From positions 1,116,001-1,180,000 of the forward strand of contig LR590463.1 in the NCBI GenBank assembly GCA_901472405.1: 64,000 nt of DNA, given 5' to 3'. This document shows, piece after piece, positions 45,232 through 53,188 of the stretch; position 1 is the first letter of the stretch; every line of letters begins with the position of its first letter. The position numbers were made by a program, and so were the translations under genes. The notes under the pieces are model-generated. The model saw nothing but the letters and a program-made list of their open reading frames with translations, had not been told where the DNA came from and did not search any database. Source of the DNA: Serratia rubidaea (GTDB lineage: Bacteria; Pseudomonadota; Gammaproteobacteria; Enterobacterales; Enterobacteriaceae).

Positions 45232-45435
45232 TTACCCGGCCAGTTGGGCGTGGTAGCCGGCCTGTTCCACGGCGCCGATCAGCGCCTGCGGCGCGGCATC
45301 GCCGGTGATGGTTGCCTGCTCAAGGGTGACATCGGCGGCGGTAACGCCGGGAACGGCTTCCAGAGCTTTACGCGTATGCCCGACGCAGTGTGAGCAAGTG
45401 AGGCCCTGCAGCGTAAGTACGGTAGTGTGCGACAT
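45232..45435 (-). CDS. CopZ-like copper chaperone (single HMA domain)
   Basis: The 67-residue product is one heavy-metal-associated domain with the copper motif LTCSHC (G-L-T-C-S-H-C) at residues about 12-18 and a closing GYHAQLAG. ATG 45435 is preferred over 45462 because AAGGAG lies 8 bases upstream. It resembles the first metal domain of E. coli CopA and the free CopZ chaperone. It would carry Cu(I) in the cytosol. A CueR-type promoter lies directly upstream. No CopA ATPase gene is next to it, which is unusual for a cueR locus. Confidence 0.88.
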   Translation of the reverse strand: MSHTTVLTLQGLTCSHCVGHTRKALEAVPGVTAADVTLEQATITGDAAPQALIGAVEQAGYHAQLAG

Positions 45436-45503
45436 GGTTTGTCTCCTTCGTGTGAGCGTCATTGATTAAGGCTTGACCGCCTAATCGCTTTTCATTAAGA
45501 ATA

Positions 45504-45535
45504 AGGTTAAACCTTACCGCTAGGGGAAGGTCAAG
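45504..45535 (-). promoter_or_regulatory. CueR-type promoter of the copZ-like gene (operator copy 1)
   Basis: On the minus strand TTGACC and TAACCT are separated by 19 bases, the long spacer typical of MerR-family promoters. The spacer holds CCTTCCCC/CGGTAAGG, close to the CueR consensus. It is almost the same as the E. coli copA promoter. The 24 bp at 45512-45535 recur exactly at 47428-47451. Confidence 0.9.
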
Positions 45536-45707
45536 ATTTTACTTTTCTGATGAAAAATGATTTTACAATCAACGCCCAGATGGGGATTTCGTTGTGTTAA
45601 AAGTGTTTATATAACAATGATAAGGCCCCACTTGGTAGGGCTTTCCCCTTTTACCACTTACATCGCCCGATGGTAAGTCTGGGTAGAAGTCCCGATCGCT
45701 GCTGCTA

Positions 45708-45818
45708 TTAGTCAAGCCAAACAACACAATAAATACGTGGTTTCAACACAACCTGCTCAATACAGGCGGCGATTTGACGTTCTGCGAATTTGACTACTTC
45801 AGCAGGCGATAGCGTCAT
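45708..45818 (-). CDS. Short ORF, 36 residues, downstream of small membrane protein gene
   Basis: It reads MTLSPAEVVKFAERQIAACI and ends CVVWLD. It starts six bases after the stop of the 93-residue membrane protein gene with GAGAAAGA before its ATG, so the two could be co-translated. I know no relatives. It could also be the tail of a longer, decayed gene. The flanking 45536-45707 shows no gene; it holds a short hairpin-like GGCCCCACTTGGTAGGGC. Confidence 0.35.
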   Translation of the reverse strand: MTLSPAEVVKFAERQIAACIEQVVLKPRIYCVVWLD

Positions 45819-45824
45819 TCTTTC

Positions 45825-46106
45825 TCAGTTTGTGATAGCGTTCGATAAACTTTTTTTTACAACAGAAATGGTGATGGCGGCTAAGATAATGGACAAGAAA
45901 CCCAAGAAAAAAAGCAATGAAAGCAATGGGTTAATCACCCCTCCCAAGCTTGTGAAATCACTAATTCTGGCTAGCTGCTCAGATGTTAATGTTCGAAGGA
46001 TAACCTCCGGTACTATTAGGAAGAAAATAATAACAACTGAAATGTATATCAGTGTCTTTTTTGTTTTTCCCATCTTTTTCTTGCCCCTGTTGGCGAACAT
46101 GATCAA
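45825..46106 (-). CDS. Small membrane protein, island gene
   Basis: This hypothetical protein of 93 residues (82 if it starts at the internal ATG at 46073, which follows AGGGGC) has a lysine-rich N-terminus (KKKMGKTKK). Two hydrophobic helices follow, TLIYISVVIIFFLIVPEVIL and LLSLLFFLGFLSIILAAITI, predicting an inner-membrane hairpin. It is divergent from the 205-residue gene, with under 70 bases between starts. An overlapping plus-strand frame (45790-46113) is less likely since it lacks an ATG and ribosome site. No function can be assigned. Confidence 0.55.
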   Translation of the reverse strand: MIMFANRGKKKMGKTKKTLIYISVVIIFFLIVPEVILRTLTSEQLARISDFTSLGGVINPLLSLLFFLGFLSIILAAITISVVKKSLSNAITN

Positions 46107-46140
46107 AAATTGAGTAAATGATACAACAGGGAGCTCAGTT

Positions 46141-46758
46141 ATGTCACAAACCTACTTAAAATTGAAGATGCAGGCCAATAAACGGTTAGCTATCGCGTTA
46201 ACAAATTCATTAAGTGACATTCATGCAAATTATATTACCACCATTGAAAAAGTAAAGCTTGGTGGGCAACGGCTTACTAATTATGGTTCATGCCTTATCC
46301 CTAATGAGTATTATCGTAGCTCCTGTCGTGACACGTGGAGAGAGGATAAAAGACTAGTTCTTGCTTTAGGTGAAATTTATGAAAGAAACGATGTTGCTCT
46401 AGATATGGTTGAGATTTACTTTCGAAAAACGTTAACAAAGCTTGGAGACCAAAAAAGTAATAATTTGGTATTCCGGATCCAAAAATTGTTAGGTAAAGCA
46501 GCAGAACATGCTTCTGTTAAAGCCAGTAAGCTAGCATTATCATTGACACTAGCAAACTTAGTACTCGGTAGTGCGGATTTTAAAAATAGCCATGTGAAAC
46601 TTGTTAATTCTTTCTCATCATGGTTTGTAAATGGTGCAACACTCTATGCAAAGGCGCAGATAGCAGCATCATCCGCTAATAAACTCAAGTATCAAGATGC
46701 CTCATACTACCAAGCGCTATGCAAAGAAAACCTTGAAATGCTTTACTTTTTTGATTGA
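46141..46758 (+). CDS. Uncharacterised 205-residue protein, main gene of the copper-locus island
   Basis: I do not recognise a family. It starts MSQTYLKLKMQANKRLAIAL after a good ribosome site (AGGGAG). The protein looks mostly helical: a charged first half with two cysteines (YGSCLIPNEYYRSSCRDTWR), a helical middle (LALGEIYERNDVALDMVEIY), then a hydrophobic stretch ASKLALSLTLANLVLGSADF (about 145-165) and a weaker one near 175. It might associate with membranes. Codons are AT-rich, unlike the backbone, pointing to horizontal origin. Two short genes follow at once. A toxin, immunity or defence role is possible but nothing in the sequence proves it. Confidence 0.75.
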   Translation: MSQTYLKLKMQANKRLAIALTNSLSDIHANYITTIEKVKLGGQRLTNYGSCLIPNEYYRSSCRDTWREDKRLVLALGEIYERNDVALDMVEIYFRKTLTKLGDQKSNNLVFRIQKLLGKAAEHASVKASKLALSLTLANLVLGSADFKNSHVKLVNSFSSWFVNGATLYAKAQIAASSANKLKYQDASYYQALCKENLEMLYFFD

Positions 46759-46765
46759 GCCTCAA

Positions 46766-46852
46766 ATGTCAAAAATAATATATCAAATAAACTCTGGTGA
46801 TAATAATGAAGAGAAAATAGCTGACGCTTTATATGAGATTCTACGGAAATGA
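46766..46852 (+). CDS. Short ORF, 28 residues, island
   Basis: It reads MSKIIYQINSGDNNEEKIAD and ends ALYEILRK. It starts 7 bases after the 205-residue gene, and its stop overlaps the start of the next ORF (ATGA at 46849-46852). The spacing supports an operon, but the ribosome site is weak and no relatives are known. It could be a leader peptide for the membrane protein that follows. Confidence 0.4.
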   Translation: MSKIIYQINSGDNNEEKIADALYEILRK

Positions 46853-47026
46853 AACGCGCTATTTTATGGCTGATGCAGTCGTTTTTTTTATTTGGTTCCC
46901 GCTATTGTTATCATGTTGGGAGTCTATGTATTTATAAAATTCACTCCCGATTACGCAGCGGCTCTTAGCTTATCTTGGGTCATATTGGTTTCTTTTGTTT
47001 ACATTAAATATAATAAATGGTACTGA
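46849..47026 (+). CDS. Small two-helix membrane protein, island (probable frameshift)
   Basis: The start MKRAILWLMQSFF is broken after an eight-T run (46882-46889). With seven T it continues YLVPAIVIMLGVYVFIKFTP and SLSWVILVSFVYIKYNKWY to a stop at 47024-47026: 58 residues, two hydrophobic helices. The hydrophobic pattern and the homopolymer site support the correction. It overlaps the preceding 28-residue ORF by four bases, as coupled genes do. Function is unknown. Confidence 0.5.
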
Positions 47027-47427
47027 TGTTTATCAATAACCACCTGCCACTGAAGCCAGTTGGATGATGATGTCATTGATATGTCGTCAAGTTAGTGCGT
47101 AATACATGTTGAGTCGATAGTGGTGGGTTCGGCCTGTTGTGACTTGCATGCTTTACAGAGAAAATGCTTTATACCGCTCAAAATACCCGCCAAGCGACAC
47201 CGGCATTGGTAATAAGTCGGTACTTACTGATTGATGCAAAGAGGTCAGATATCTGTGGTATCCTCATGGCAAGTAAAACGGCCCCTTTGATATTATGGGG
47301 TTAACATTTTTCCCGGTTTTAGTCGCGCGTCCATTTTCGTTATCCGCTGAAAAATATTGCAGAGGTAGGCTAAGTTTGTAAACTGCAGTGTAGGCGCTGT
47401 ATGTTACGGTACTGCGCTGTACTAGAG
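47027..47427. other. Non-coding right part of the island
   Basis: No supported gene lies here. Near the right end GCGCTGTA occurs twice, 18 bases apart (about 47395 and 47413), just inside operator copy 2. A T/A-rich tract with CGGCCCCTTTGATATTATGG lies near 47280. Nothing resembles an integrase fragment, tRNA or known RNA family. Confidence 0.3.
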
Positions 47428-47451
47428 CCTTACCGCTAGGGGAAGGTCAAG
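47428..47451 (-). promoter_or_regulatory. CueR operator copy 2, next to cueR, with lost -10
   Basis: It is identical over 24 bp to copy 1 (45512-45535), and the minus strand again has TTGACC. At the matching -10 position, after 19 bases, it reads CTAGTA instead of TAACCT. The operator is therefore kept but the copper promoter that would read leftward is probably weak or dead. cueR starts 9 bases to the right. Confidence 0.8.
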
Positions 47452-47459
47452 GGGGAACG

Positions 47460-47864
47460 ATGAATATCAGCGATGTGGCGAAAAAAACCGGTTTAACCAG
47501 CAAGGCGATTCGCTTCTATGAAGAGAAAGGTCTGGTTACCGCGCCAATCCGCACCGGCAATGGTTATCGCAGCTACAACCCTAAACATATTGAAGAGCTG
47601 ACCTTGCTGCGCCAGGCGCGGCAGGTGGGCTTTAATCTGGACGAGTGCCGCGAGCTGGTGGCGCTGTTCAACAACCCGGCGCGGCACAGCGCCGATGTGA
47701 AGGCGCGCACCCTGCACAAGGTGACGGAGATTGAAAAGCATATTCAGGCGCTGCAGGAGATGCGCCAGCGTCTGTTGACGCTGGCGGAGCAGTGTCCCGG
47801 CGATGACGGCGCCGACTGCCCGATTATTAATAATCTGGCCGGCTGCTGCCATACGCCGAATTAA
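47460..47864 (+). CDS. cueR: Copper-responsive MerR-family activator CueR
   Basis: The 134-residue protein (E. coli 135) has the MerR helix-turn-helix ([20 protein letters not shown], then [20 protein letters not shown]), a dimerisation helix, and the Cu(I)-binding cysteines of CPGDDGADC (residues 112 and 120). It ends with a second Cys pair (GCC). CueR activates copA and cueO by untwisting 19-bp spacer promoters; the copZ-like promoter at 45.5 kb is one such target. GGGGGAACG is the ribosome site. Its normal divergent partner gene is displaced by the island. Confidence 0.96.
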   Translation: MNISDVAKKTGLTSKAIRFYEEKGLVTAPIRTGNGYRSYNPKHIEELTLLRQARQVGFNLDECRELVALFNNPARHSADVKARTLHKVTEIEKHIQALQEMRQRLLTLAEQCPGDDGADCPIINNLAGCCHTPN

Positions 47865-47868
47865 ACAG

Positions 47869-47898
47869 CCGCGCCGTTATCCGCGGATAACGGCGCGG
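47869..47898. terminator. Bidirectional palindrome between cueR and ybbJ
   Basis: A 30-bp perfect inverted repeat (15-bp arms, centre GTTATCCGCGGATAAC) starts 5 bases after the cueR stop and covers the last codons of convergent ybbJ. Confidence 0.65.
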
Positions 47899-48335
47899 AT
47901 CACCAGCGTTGTGCCTTCTACGGCGATCACTTCCACTTCGGCGCCTGCCGGTAAGTCCTGCGTAGCGCGGGCGCGCCAGCTGCCGTCACCGATATTAATG
48001 CGTCCCACGCCGTTATGCAGCGGTTCGGCCAGTGTGGCGCGGGTGCCGATCAGCTGACGGTTGCGCTGGTTCAGCTGAGCGCCGTCGTTGGCGGAGGCGC
48101 GGGCGCGCAGCCAGTACCACCACAGGTAGGCGACCACGATGACCAGAATGGCAAACAGCACCCCCTGCCATTCCCAGCCGATGCCGGGAAACAGCCAGAC
48201 CAGCGTGCCGACGATCGCTGCCGCCACGCCGCTCCACAGCAGATAACCGCCGGTGCCGAGCATTTCGGCAATTAAGAGCAGACCGCCGAGCGACAGCCAG
48301 ATCCAGTGCGGGTTTTCCGTTATCAGCGCCAGCAT
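47877..48335 (-). CDS. ybbJ: NfeD-family membrane protein YbbJ
   Basis: The 152-residue protein has two to three hydrophobic segments ([40 protein letters not shown]) and a C-terminal OB-fold NfeD domain ([20 protein letters not shown]). NfeD proteins work with SPFH/stomatin partners in membrane microdomains. Its ATG overlaps the qmcA stop by one base, so the two are one operon, as in E. coli. Start is at 48335. Confidence 0.92.
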   Translation of the reverse strand: MLALITENPHWIWLSLGGLLLIAEMLGTGGYLLWSGVAAAIVGTLVWLFPGIGWEWQGVLFAILVIVVAYLWWYWLRARASANDGAQLNQRNRQLIGTRATLAEPLHNGVGRINIGDGSWRARATQDLPAGAEVEVIAVEGTTLVIRAVIRG

Positions 48336-49243
48336 TACGCCTTACCTTTGCCGTCTTTCAGCAACTCGGTAATGCCGCCGATGGAGCCGAGCAGGCTGCT
48401 GGCGTCGAGCGGCATCATCACCACTTTGCTGTTATCGGCAGCGCCGATGCTTTGCAGCGCATCGGTATATTTTTGCGCGACGAAGTAGTTCACTGCCTGA
48501 ATGTTGCCGTTGGCGATGGCGTCAGAGACCAGCTGCGTCGCCCGGGCTTCCGCTTCGGCCGCACGTTCACGCGCCTCGGCCTGCAGGAACGCCGACTGCC
48601 GTTCGCCTTCCGCATTCAGAATCTGCGACTGTTTTTCCCCTTCGGCGCGCAGAATTGCCGCCTGTCGCACCCCTTCGGCCTCCAGAATATCGGCGCGCTT
48701 GGTGCGTTCCGCCTTCATCTGGGCGTTCATGGAGGCGATCAGCTCGGCCGGCGGACGCACGTCGCGGATTTCGATACGGGTGATCTTCACGCCCCACGGG
48801 TTGGTGGCCTCATCGACGATCTGCAGCAGGCGGCTGTTGATGTTATCGCGCTGCGACAGCATCTCGTCCAGCTCCATCGCCCCCAGCACGGTGCGGAAGT
48901 TGGTCATGGTCAGGTTGATGATCGCCAGCTCCAGGTTGCTGACCTCATAGGCGGCGCGCGCCGGGTCGATCACCTGAATAAAACAGACCGCGTCAATGGC
49001 GACGTTGGCATTATCACGGGAGATGACTTCCTGTGACGGAATGTCGATCACCTGTTCCATCATATTAATTTTACGGCCGATGCGATCGACAAACGGCACC
49101 ACCAGGTTCAGACCCGGCATCAGTGTTTTGGTATAGCGGCCGAAGCGCTCCACCGTCCACTGGTAACCCTGCGGCACGATTTTGGCGCCGGCAAACACGG
49201 TGACCAACGCCAGAACAATTACGATCAGAATAAAAGCGAACAT
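48335..49243 (-). CDS. qmcA: QmcA, SPFH/stomatin-like membrane protein
   Basis: The 302-residue protein (E. coli QmcA 305) has an N-terminal membrane anchor ([20 protein letters not shown]), the SPFH domain ([40 protein letters not shown]) and a long Ala/Glu-rich coiled coil (about residues 180-240). In E. coli it is an inner-membrane protease-associated raft protein and suppressor of htpX/ftsH loss. It is the first gene of qmcA-ybbJ. Confidence 0.95.
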   Translation of the reverse strand: MFAFILIVIVLALVTVFAGAKIVPQGYQWTVERFGRYTKTLMPGLNLVVPFVDRIGRKINMMEQVIDIPSQEVISRDNANVAIDAVCFIQVIDPARAAYEVSNLELAIINLTMTNFRTVLGAMELDEMLSQRDNINSRLLQIVDEATNPWGVKITRIEIRDVRPPAELIASMNAQMKAERTKRADILEAEGVRQAAILRAEGEKQSQILNAEGERQSAFLQAEARERAAEAEARATQLVSDAIANGNIQAVNYFVAQKYTDALQSIGAADNSKVVMMPLDASSLLGSIGGITELLKDGKGKA

Positions 49244-49550
49244 TGCATAACCTCCTGTTTTACAGATGTAAGCGGATATTACGCCACTTTGTCGAGGAAA
49301 GCCTGTTTTCTCTGCCCTGGGGGCCGATATTATTCGGTATATCTGCCGTGCAGAACGGCGGAGCGGGGAAGTCCGCCGTATCCCCGGAGCAGGTCACTAT
49401 GCCAATCAGGCATATTGTTAATGATTTTAATTCATTTCAACCCGTTTCCCACCTTGGTTAACCTGCATCAACGCGCTTTTTCCTTTCAAAATTTTGTCAT
49501 TTCAATTTGCGACTATGCTTGTTGAAACGTCTTCTGCATTGAGGATTGTT
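49244..49550. promoter_or_regulatory. Divergent qmcA/cfa intergenic region
   Basis: This 307-bp region has no gene. It holds a hairpin ACGGCGGA/TCCGCCGT at 49355-49379 and an AT-rich tract near 49420-49500 suited to the cfa promoter. E. coli cfa mRNA has a long leader that small RNAs regulate; whether that holds here cannot be read from the sequence. Confidence 0.35.
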
Positions 49551-50702
49551 ATGGATTCGGCTGGTATTAACACACTGTCCCGTAGAAAAGATCGCTGGTA
49601 CGCCATCGTTGAAGAGATGTTGGCGGAAGCCGGCATTACGATTAACGGCAACCAGGCGTTTGATATTCAGGTGAATAACCCGCAGCTGTTTAAACGGGTG
49701 CTGCAGGAAGGATCGCTGGGCTTTGGCGAAAGCTATATGGACGGCTGGTGGGAGTGCGAGCGTCTGGATATGCTGTTTAGCCGCCTGCTGCGAGCCGGCG
49801 TTGACGAACGGCTGCCGAAAAACATCGCGGATATTGCGCGTATCGCCTACGCCCGGCTGTTTAACCGCCAGTCGCGCAAGCGCGCCTGGCAGGTGGGTAA
49901 AGAGCATTACGATATCGGCAACGATCTGTTCAGCCGCATGCTCGATCCCTATATGCAATACTCCTGCGGCTACTGGAAACAGGCGACAACGCTGGCGCAG
50001 GCGCAGCAGGATAAACTGCAGATGATCTGCGAAAAGCTGCAGCTAAAGCCGGGGATGACGCTGCTGGATATCGGCTGCGGCTGGGGCGGGCTGGCGCAGT
50101 ATGCGGCGCAACATTACGGCGTGAAGGTGTTTGGCGTGACGATTTCCGCCGAGCAGCAGAAAATGGCGCAGCAGCGCTGTGCCGGGCTGGACGTCGAGAT
50201 CCTGCTGCAGGATTACCGCGATCTGCACCAGCAGTTTGACCGCATTGTGTCCGTCGGCATGTTCGAACACGTCGGGCCGAAGAATTACGATACCTACTTC
50301 AGCGTCGCGGCGCGCAACCTGCGTCCGGACGGCCTGTTCCTGCTGCACACCATCGGTTCCAATCAGACCGACCTGAACGTGGACGCCTGGATTGATAAAT
50401 ATATTTTCCCCAACGGCTGTCTGCCGTCGGTCAAACATATTGCCGACGCCAGCGAAGGGCGCTTTGTGATGGAGGACTGGCACAATATCGGTGCGGACTA
50501 CGATCGCACGCTGATGGCCTGGCTGGATAATTTTAAACGCGCGTGGCCCGAGCTGGCCGCTGACTACTCGGAACGCTTCGAGCGGATGTTTACCTATTAC
50601 CTGAATGCCTGCGCCGGCGCGTTTCGCTCGCGCAATATTCAACTGTGGCAGGTATTGTTCAGTCCGAAAGGGGTGGAGGGCGGCGTGCGGGTGTATCGCT
50701 GA
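49551..50702 (+). CDS. cfa: Cyclopropane-fatty-acyl-phospholipid synthase
   Basis: Cfa adds a methylene bridge from S-adenosylmethionine to unsaturated phospholipid chains, protecting membranes in stationary phase and acid. The 383-residue protein (E. coli 382) has VLQEGSLGFGESYMDGWWEC, the SAM site MTLLDIGCGWGGLAQYAAQ, and VGMFEHVGPKNYDTYF. ATG 49551 is chosen over upstream starts because GAGG precedes it and N-terminal similarity begins there. In E. coli cfa lies elsewhere, so its place between qmcA and ybbN is a rearrangement. Confidence 0.96.
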   Translation: MDSAGINTLSRRKDRWYAIVEEMLAEAGITINGNQAFDIQVNNPQLFKRVLQEGSLGFGESYMDGWWECERLDMLFSRLLRAGVDERLPKNIADIARIAYARLFNRQSRKRAWQVGKEHYDIGNDLFSRMLDPYMQYSCGYWKQATTLAQAQQDKLQMICEKLQLKPGMTLLDIGCGWGGLAQYAAQHYGVKVFGVTISAEQQKMAQQRCAGLDVEILLQDYRDLHQQFDRIVSVGMFEHVGPKNYDTYFSVAARNLRPDGLFLLHTIGSNQTDLNVDAWIDKYIFPNGCLPSVKHIADASEGRFVMEDWHNIGADYDRTLMAWLDNFKRAWPELAADYSERFERMFTYYLNACAGAFRSRNIQLWQVLFSPKGVEGGVRVYR

Positions 50703-50719
50703 GCGTGTGAAATGGTGAA

Positions 50720-50745
50720 CCATCGGGGCGTGGCGGCCCCGATGG
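50720..50745. terminator. Hairpin between convergent cfa and ybbN
   Basis: CCATCGGGG pairs perfectly with CCCCGATGG around 8 bases, midway between the two stop codons. Confidence 0.75.
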
Positions 50746-50754
50746 CGACGAGGA

Positions 50755-51609
50755 TCAGTACAGCAGGGAGTACAGCTGGCGGCGGTATTTGCCGGCCAGC
50801 GCGTCGCCGGTGCCCAGCGCGGCGAGAATATCCATCAGGGTTTTGCGCGCGCTGCCGTTGGCGGCGGCCAGGTCCTGTTTCAAATGTCCCATCAGCAGTT
50901 CCAGCGCCTCTTCATTACGGCCGACCTGATGCAGCTGCAATGCCAGCTGGGTCGCCAGCTCGGCGTTGGCCGGGTCTTGCTCAACCTGCTGCTGCAGCTG
51001 CTGGATCTCCGGCGTGTCGGCGGCCTGTTTCAACAGCTCGATCTGCGCCACCAGCCCCTGGTAGCGGGTATCGCGGTCCTGCAGCGGAATGGTGGCCAGC
51101 ACCGCTTCGGCTTCATCAACGCGGTTCAGCGTCAGCTGGGTTTCCGCCAGCAGCAGGCCGATGTCGCTGCGTTGGTTGCTGGTCTGCCAGGCCTCTTTCA
51201 GCAGCGGCAGCGCGTCGATCGCCTTGCCGTCCTGCAGCAGTTCACCGGCCTGCGCCAGCTTCAGGTCTTCTTCTTTCGGCAGAACGCGCTGCAGCAGTTC
51301 GCGAATCGCTTCTTCCGGCTGCGGCCCCTGGAAGCCGTCCACCGGTTGGCCGTCTTTGAACAGATAGACGGTCGGGATCGAGCGCAGTCCGAACTGCGCG
51401 GCGATCGCCTGCTGAGCGTCGCAGTCGACTTTCGCCAGCACGAACTGGCCGGCGTATTCCGCCGCCAGTTTGTCCAGCACCGGCGTCAGCTGCAGGCAGT
51501 GTTGGCTGCGTTCGGACCAGAAGTAAAACAGCACCGGAACGGACATTGACTGTTCCAGCGTCTGATGCAGGTTGGTTTCGTTAATCTCAATAACTGTCGG
51601 CGTTAGCAT
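50755..51609 (-). CDS. cnoX: Chaperedoxin CnoX (YbbN)
   Basis: The 284-residue protein has an N-terminal thioredoxin fold ([20 protein letters not shown], SxxC instead of CxxC), then TPR-like helical repeats ([40 protein letters not shown]). In E. coli CnoX holds oxidised client proteins and passes them to GroEL or DnaK. The lost first cysteine is normal in enterobacterial members. ybbO lies upstream on the same strand. Confidence 0.95.
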   Translation of the reverse strand: MLTPTVIEINETNLHQTLEQSMSVPVLFYFWSERSQHCLQLTPVLDKLAAEYAGQFVLAKVDCDAQQAIAAQFGLRSIPTVYLFKDGQPVDGFQGPQPEEAIRELLQRVLPKEEDLKLAQAGELLQDGKAIDALPLLKEAWQTSNQRSDIGLLLAETQLTLNRVDEAEAVLATIPLQDRDTRYQGLVAQIELLKQAADTPEIQQLQQQVEQDPANAELATQLALQLHQVGRNEEALELLMGHLKQDLAAANGSARKTLMDILAALGTGDALAGKYRRQLYSLLY

Positions 51610-51685
51610 TATTTTCTCTCTGATCTGCGAAGCATATAGGGCTACGTGGGGGCAGGGAACGCATCCTTCAACCCCGTTAACGTAA

Positions 51686-52461
51686 TTAACCGTTGCCGCG
51701 CAGCAGCCAGTCCAGCGCCCGGCCGGGCAGAATGCGGCGCAGTACGCTCAGCGCATGGGCCAGCAGGGTGACCGGATAGCGCAGTTTGGCTTTTGGGCTT
51801 TCCAGCGCATGGCGCAGCTTGGGCAGCACCGCCTCCGGCGGCAGCGTCAGGCGTTTGGCGATGCCGGGGTTATGCACCGGTTGATCGCTGCGGGTCTGGT
51901 TGACGTTCTGGGTGAACTGGGTGGTCAGCGGGCCGGGTTCGATCAGGCTGACCTGAATGCCGCTGCCGTGCAGTTCCATACGCAGGGCGTCGGACCAGGC
52001 CTCCAGCGCGAATTTACTGGCGGCGTAGGCGCCGCGTCCGGCGCTGGCGACCAGCCCATCACTGAGCTGGTCTGAATAATGCGCCCCTCGCCGTGCGGCA
52101 GCATGGCCGGCAGCAGCAGCTGCGTCAGCTGGTGGGTGCCGAACAGGTTGGTGGAAAACTGCTGTTCCAGCTGCTGGCGGGAGATGCCGCTGAGCGGGCC
52201 GTAAACGCCGTAGCCGCCGTTATTAAACAGGCCGTACAGGCGGCCGCCGGTCATCTCGATCACCTGCGCCGCCGCGCGCTCGACGCTGGCGCTGTCGTCC
52301 AGATCCAACTGGATGCTTTCGAAGCCGAACTGCTGCATATGGTCGACGTCCTGCGCCTTGCGACAGGCGGCCAGAACGCGATAGCCGCGGCTGCGTAAGT
52401 CCTGCGCCGCGATCAGGCCGATCCCGCTGGAGCAGCCGGTAATGAGTACCGCTTTTTGCAT
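51686..52461 (-). CDS. ybbO: Short-chain dehydrogenase YbbO (single-base frameshift)
   Basis: YbbO is an NADP-dependent aldehyde reductase of the SDR family. The cofactor site [20 protein letters not shown] and [20 protein letters not shown] are intact. At the CCC run 52055-52057 one C is missing. Adding it restores [20 protein letters not shown], which contains the catalytic YxxxK, and gives 258 residues. In the uncorrected form the catalytic motif would be lost. It lies between ybbN and tesA as in E. coli. Confidence 0.92.
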
Positions 52462-52555
52462 AACTTTACCTACTCTTCATCCCTAATTTGATTATACCCG
52501 TCATACTAGCCGCTGCGGGGTGGTCGCAATGCGGTCTGGATCAAGGGGTACAGGC

Positions 52556-53188
52556 TTATTGTGTTACTAACGGTGCCAGACGTTTCGCCATCCAGTTGGC
52601 AATAAACGGCTGGGCGTCCAGATTCGGGTGCAGACTGTCATCCTGCATCCACTCCGGCTTGATAGCCACCTGCTCCATAAAGAATGGCAGCAGGGGGATC
52701 TTGAACTGCTCGGCAAGCCGCGGATAGACCGCGCTGAATGCCTCAGTATAGCGGCGGCCGTAGTTCGGTGGTATCCGAATCTGCATCAGCAGCGGGCGGG
52801 CGTCCGCCTGCTGCGTCAGGGTGATAATTTGCTCAAGGTCGCGCTGCAGATCCGGCGGCGGAAAACCGCGCAGTCCGTCATTGGCGCCGAGCTCAATCAA
52901 CACCCAGCGCGGCCGATGCTGCTTCAGCAGCGCCGGCAGGCGCGCCAGCCCCTGGGCGGCGGTGTCGCCGCTGATGCTGGCGTTGATCACTTTGGGGCCG
53001 CCGGGCTGTTTCTGCCACTGTTCGGCCAGCCGCGCCGGCCAGGCCTGCGCCACCGGCAGACGGTAGCCGGCGCTGAGACTGTCGCCAAGAATCAATAACG
53101 TATCGGCAGCCGCCGCACGTAAACTGAATAAAGCCAACAATAAAAGGATGGGAAAATGCCAGCGGAAAACGTTCTTGAAGTTCATCAT
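52556..53188 (-). CDS. tesA: Thioesterase I / protease I / lysophospholipase L1 TesA
   Basis: This periplasmic GDSL hydrolase of 210 residues has a signal peptide ([20 protein letters not shown] ... RAAA), the Ser motif LILGDSLSAGYR, the GAND block (ELGANDGLRGFPPP) and the Asp-His pair DDSLHPN. Start 53188 matches the E. coli MMNF start. The gene overlaps the divergent ybbA start by 33 bases. A much longer in-frame extension is an artefact within ybbA. Confidence 0.95.
   Translation of the reverse strand: MMNFKNVFRWHFPILLLLALFSLRAAAADTLLILGDSLSAGYRLPVAQAWPARLAEQWQKQPGGPKVINASISGDTAAQGLARLPALLKQHRPRWVLIELGANDGLRGFPPPDLQRDLEQIITLTQQADARPLLMQIRIPPNYGRRYTEAFSAVYPRLAEQFKIPLLPFFMEQVAIKPEWMQDDSLHPNLDAQPFIANWMAKRLAPLVTQ

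Larger units (their letters stand above)
45512..47451. mobile_element. AT-rich accessory island bounded by 24-bp direct repeats of the CueR operator
   Basis: The 24-bp sequence starting CCTTACCGCTAGGGGAAGGT is present in the same orientation at both ends, 1,916 bp apart. Between them GC content drops sharply relative to the flanks and gene order departs from the E. coli cop/cue locus. The interior encodes a 205-residue protein, two small membrane proteins and two short ORFs. It has no integrase or transposase that I recognise and no terminal inverted repeats. It looks like an insertion into the copA/cueR promoter region that duplicated the operator. Deletion of an intervening copA followed by replacement is the alternative. 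Confidence 0.55.

Noticed and set aside
45232..45462. E. coli-style CopA(Z) frameshift product
   Set aside because: The ORF ends in TAA without a CCCAAAG-type slippery site, and no ATPase frame follows downstream.
45790..46113. Plus-strand 107-codon frame over the small membrane protein gene of the island
   Set aside because: It begins with TTG and has no ribosome site. The minus-strand frame has ATG starts, a basic N-terminus and two good helices. The choice is not certain.
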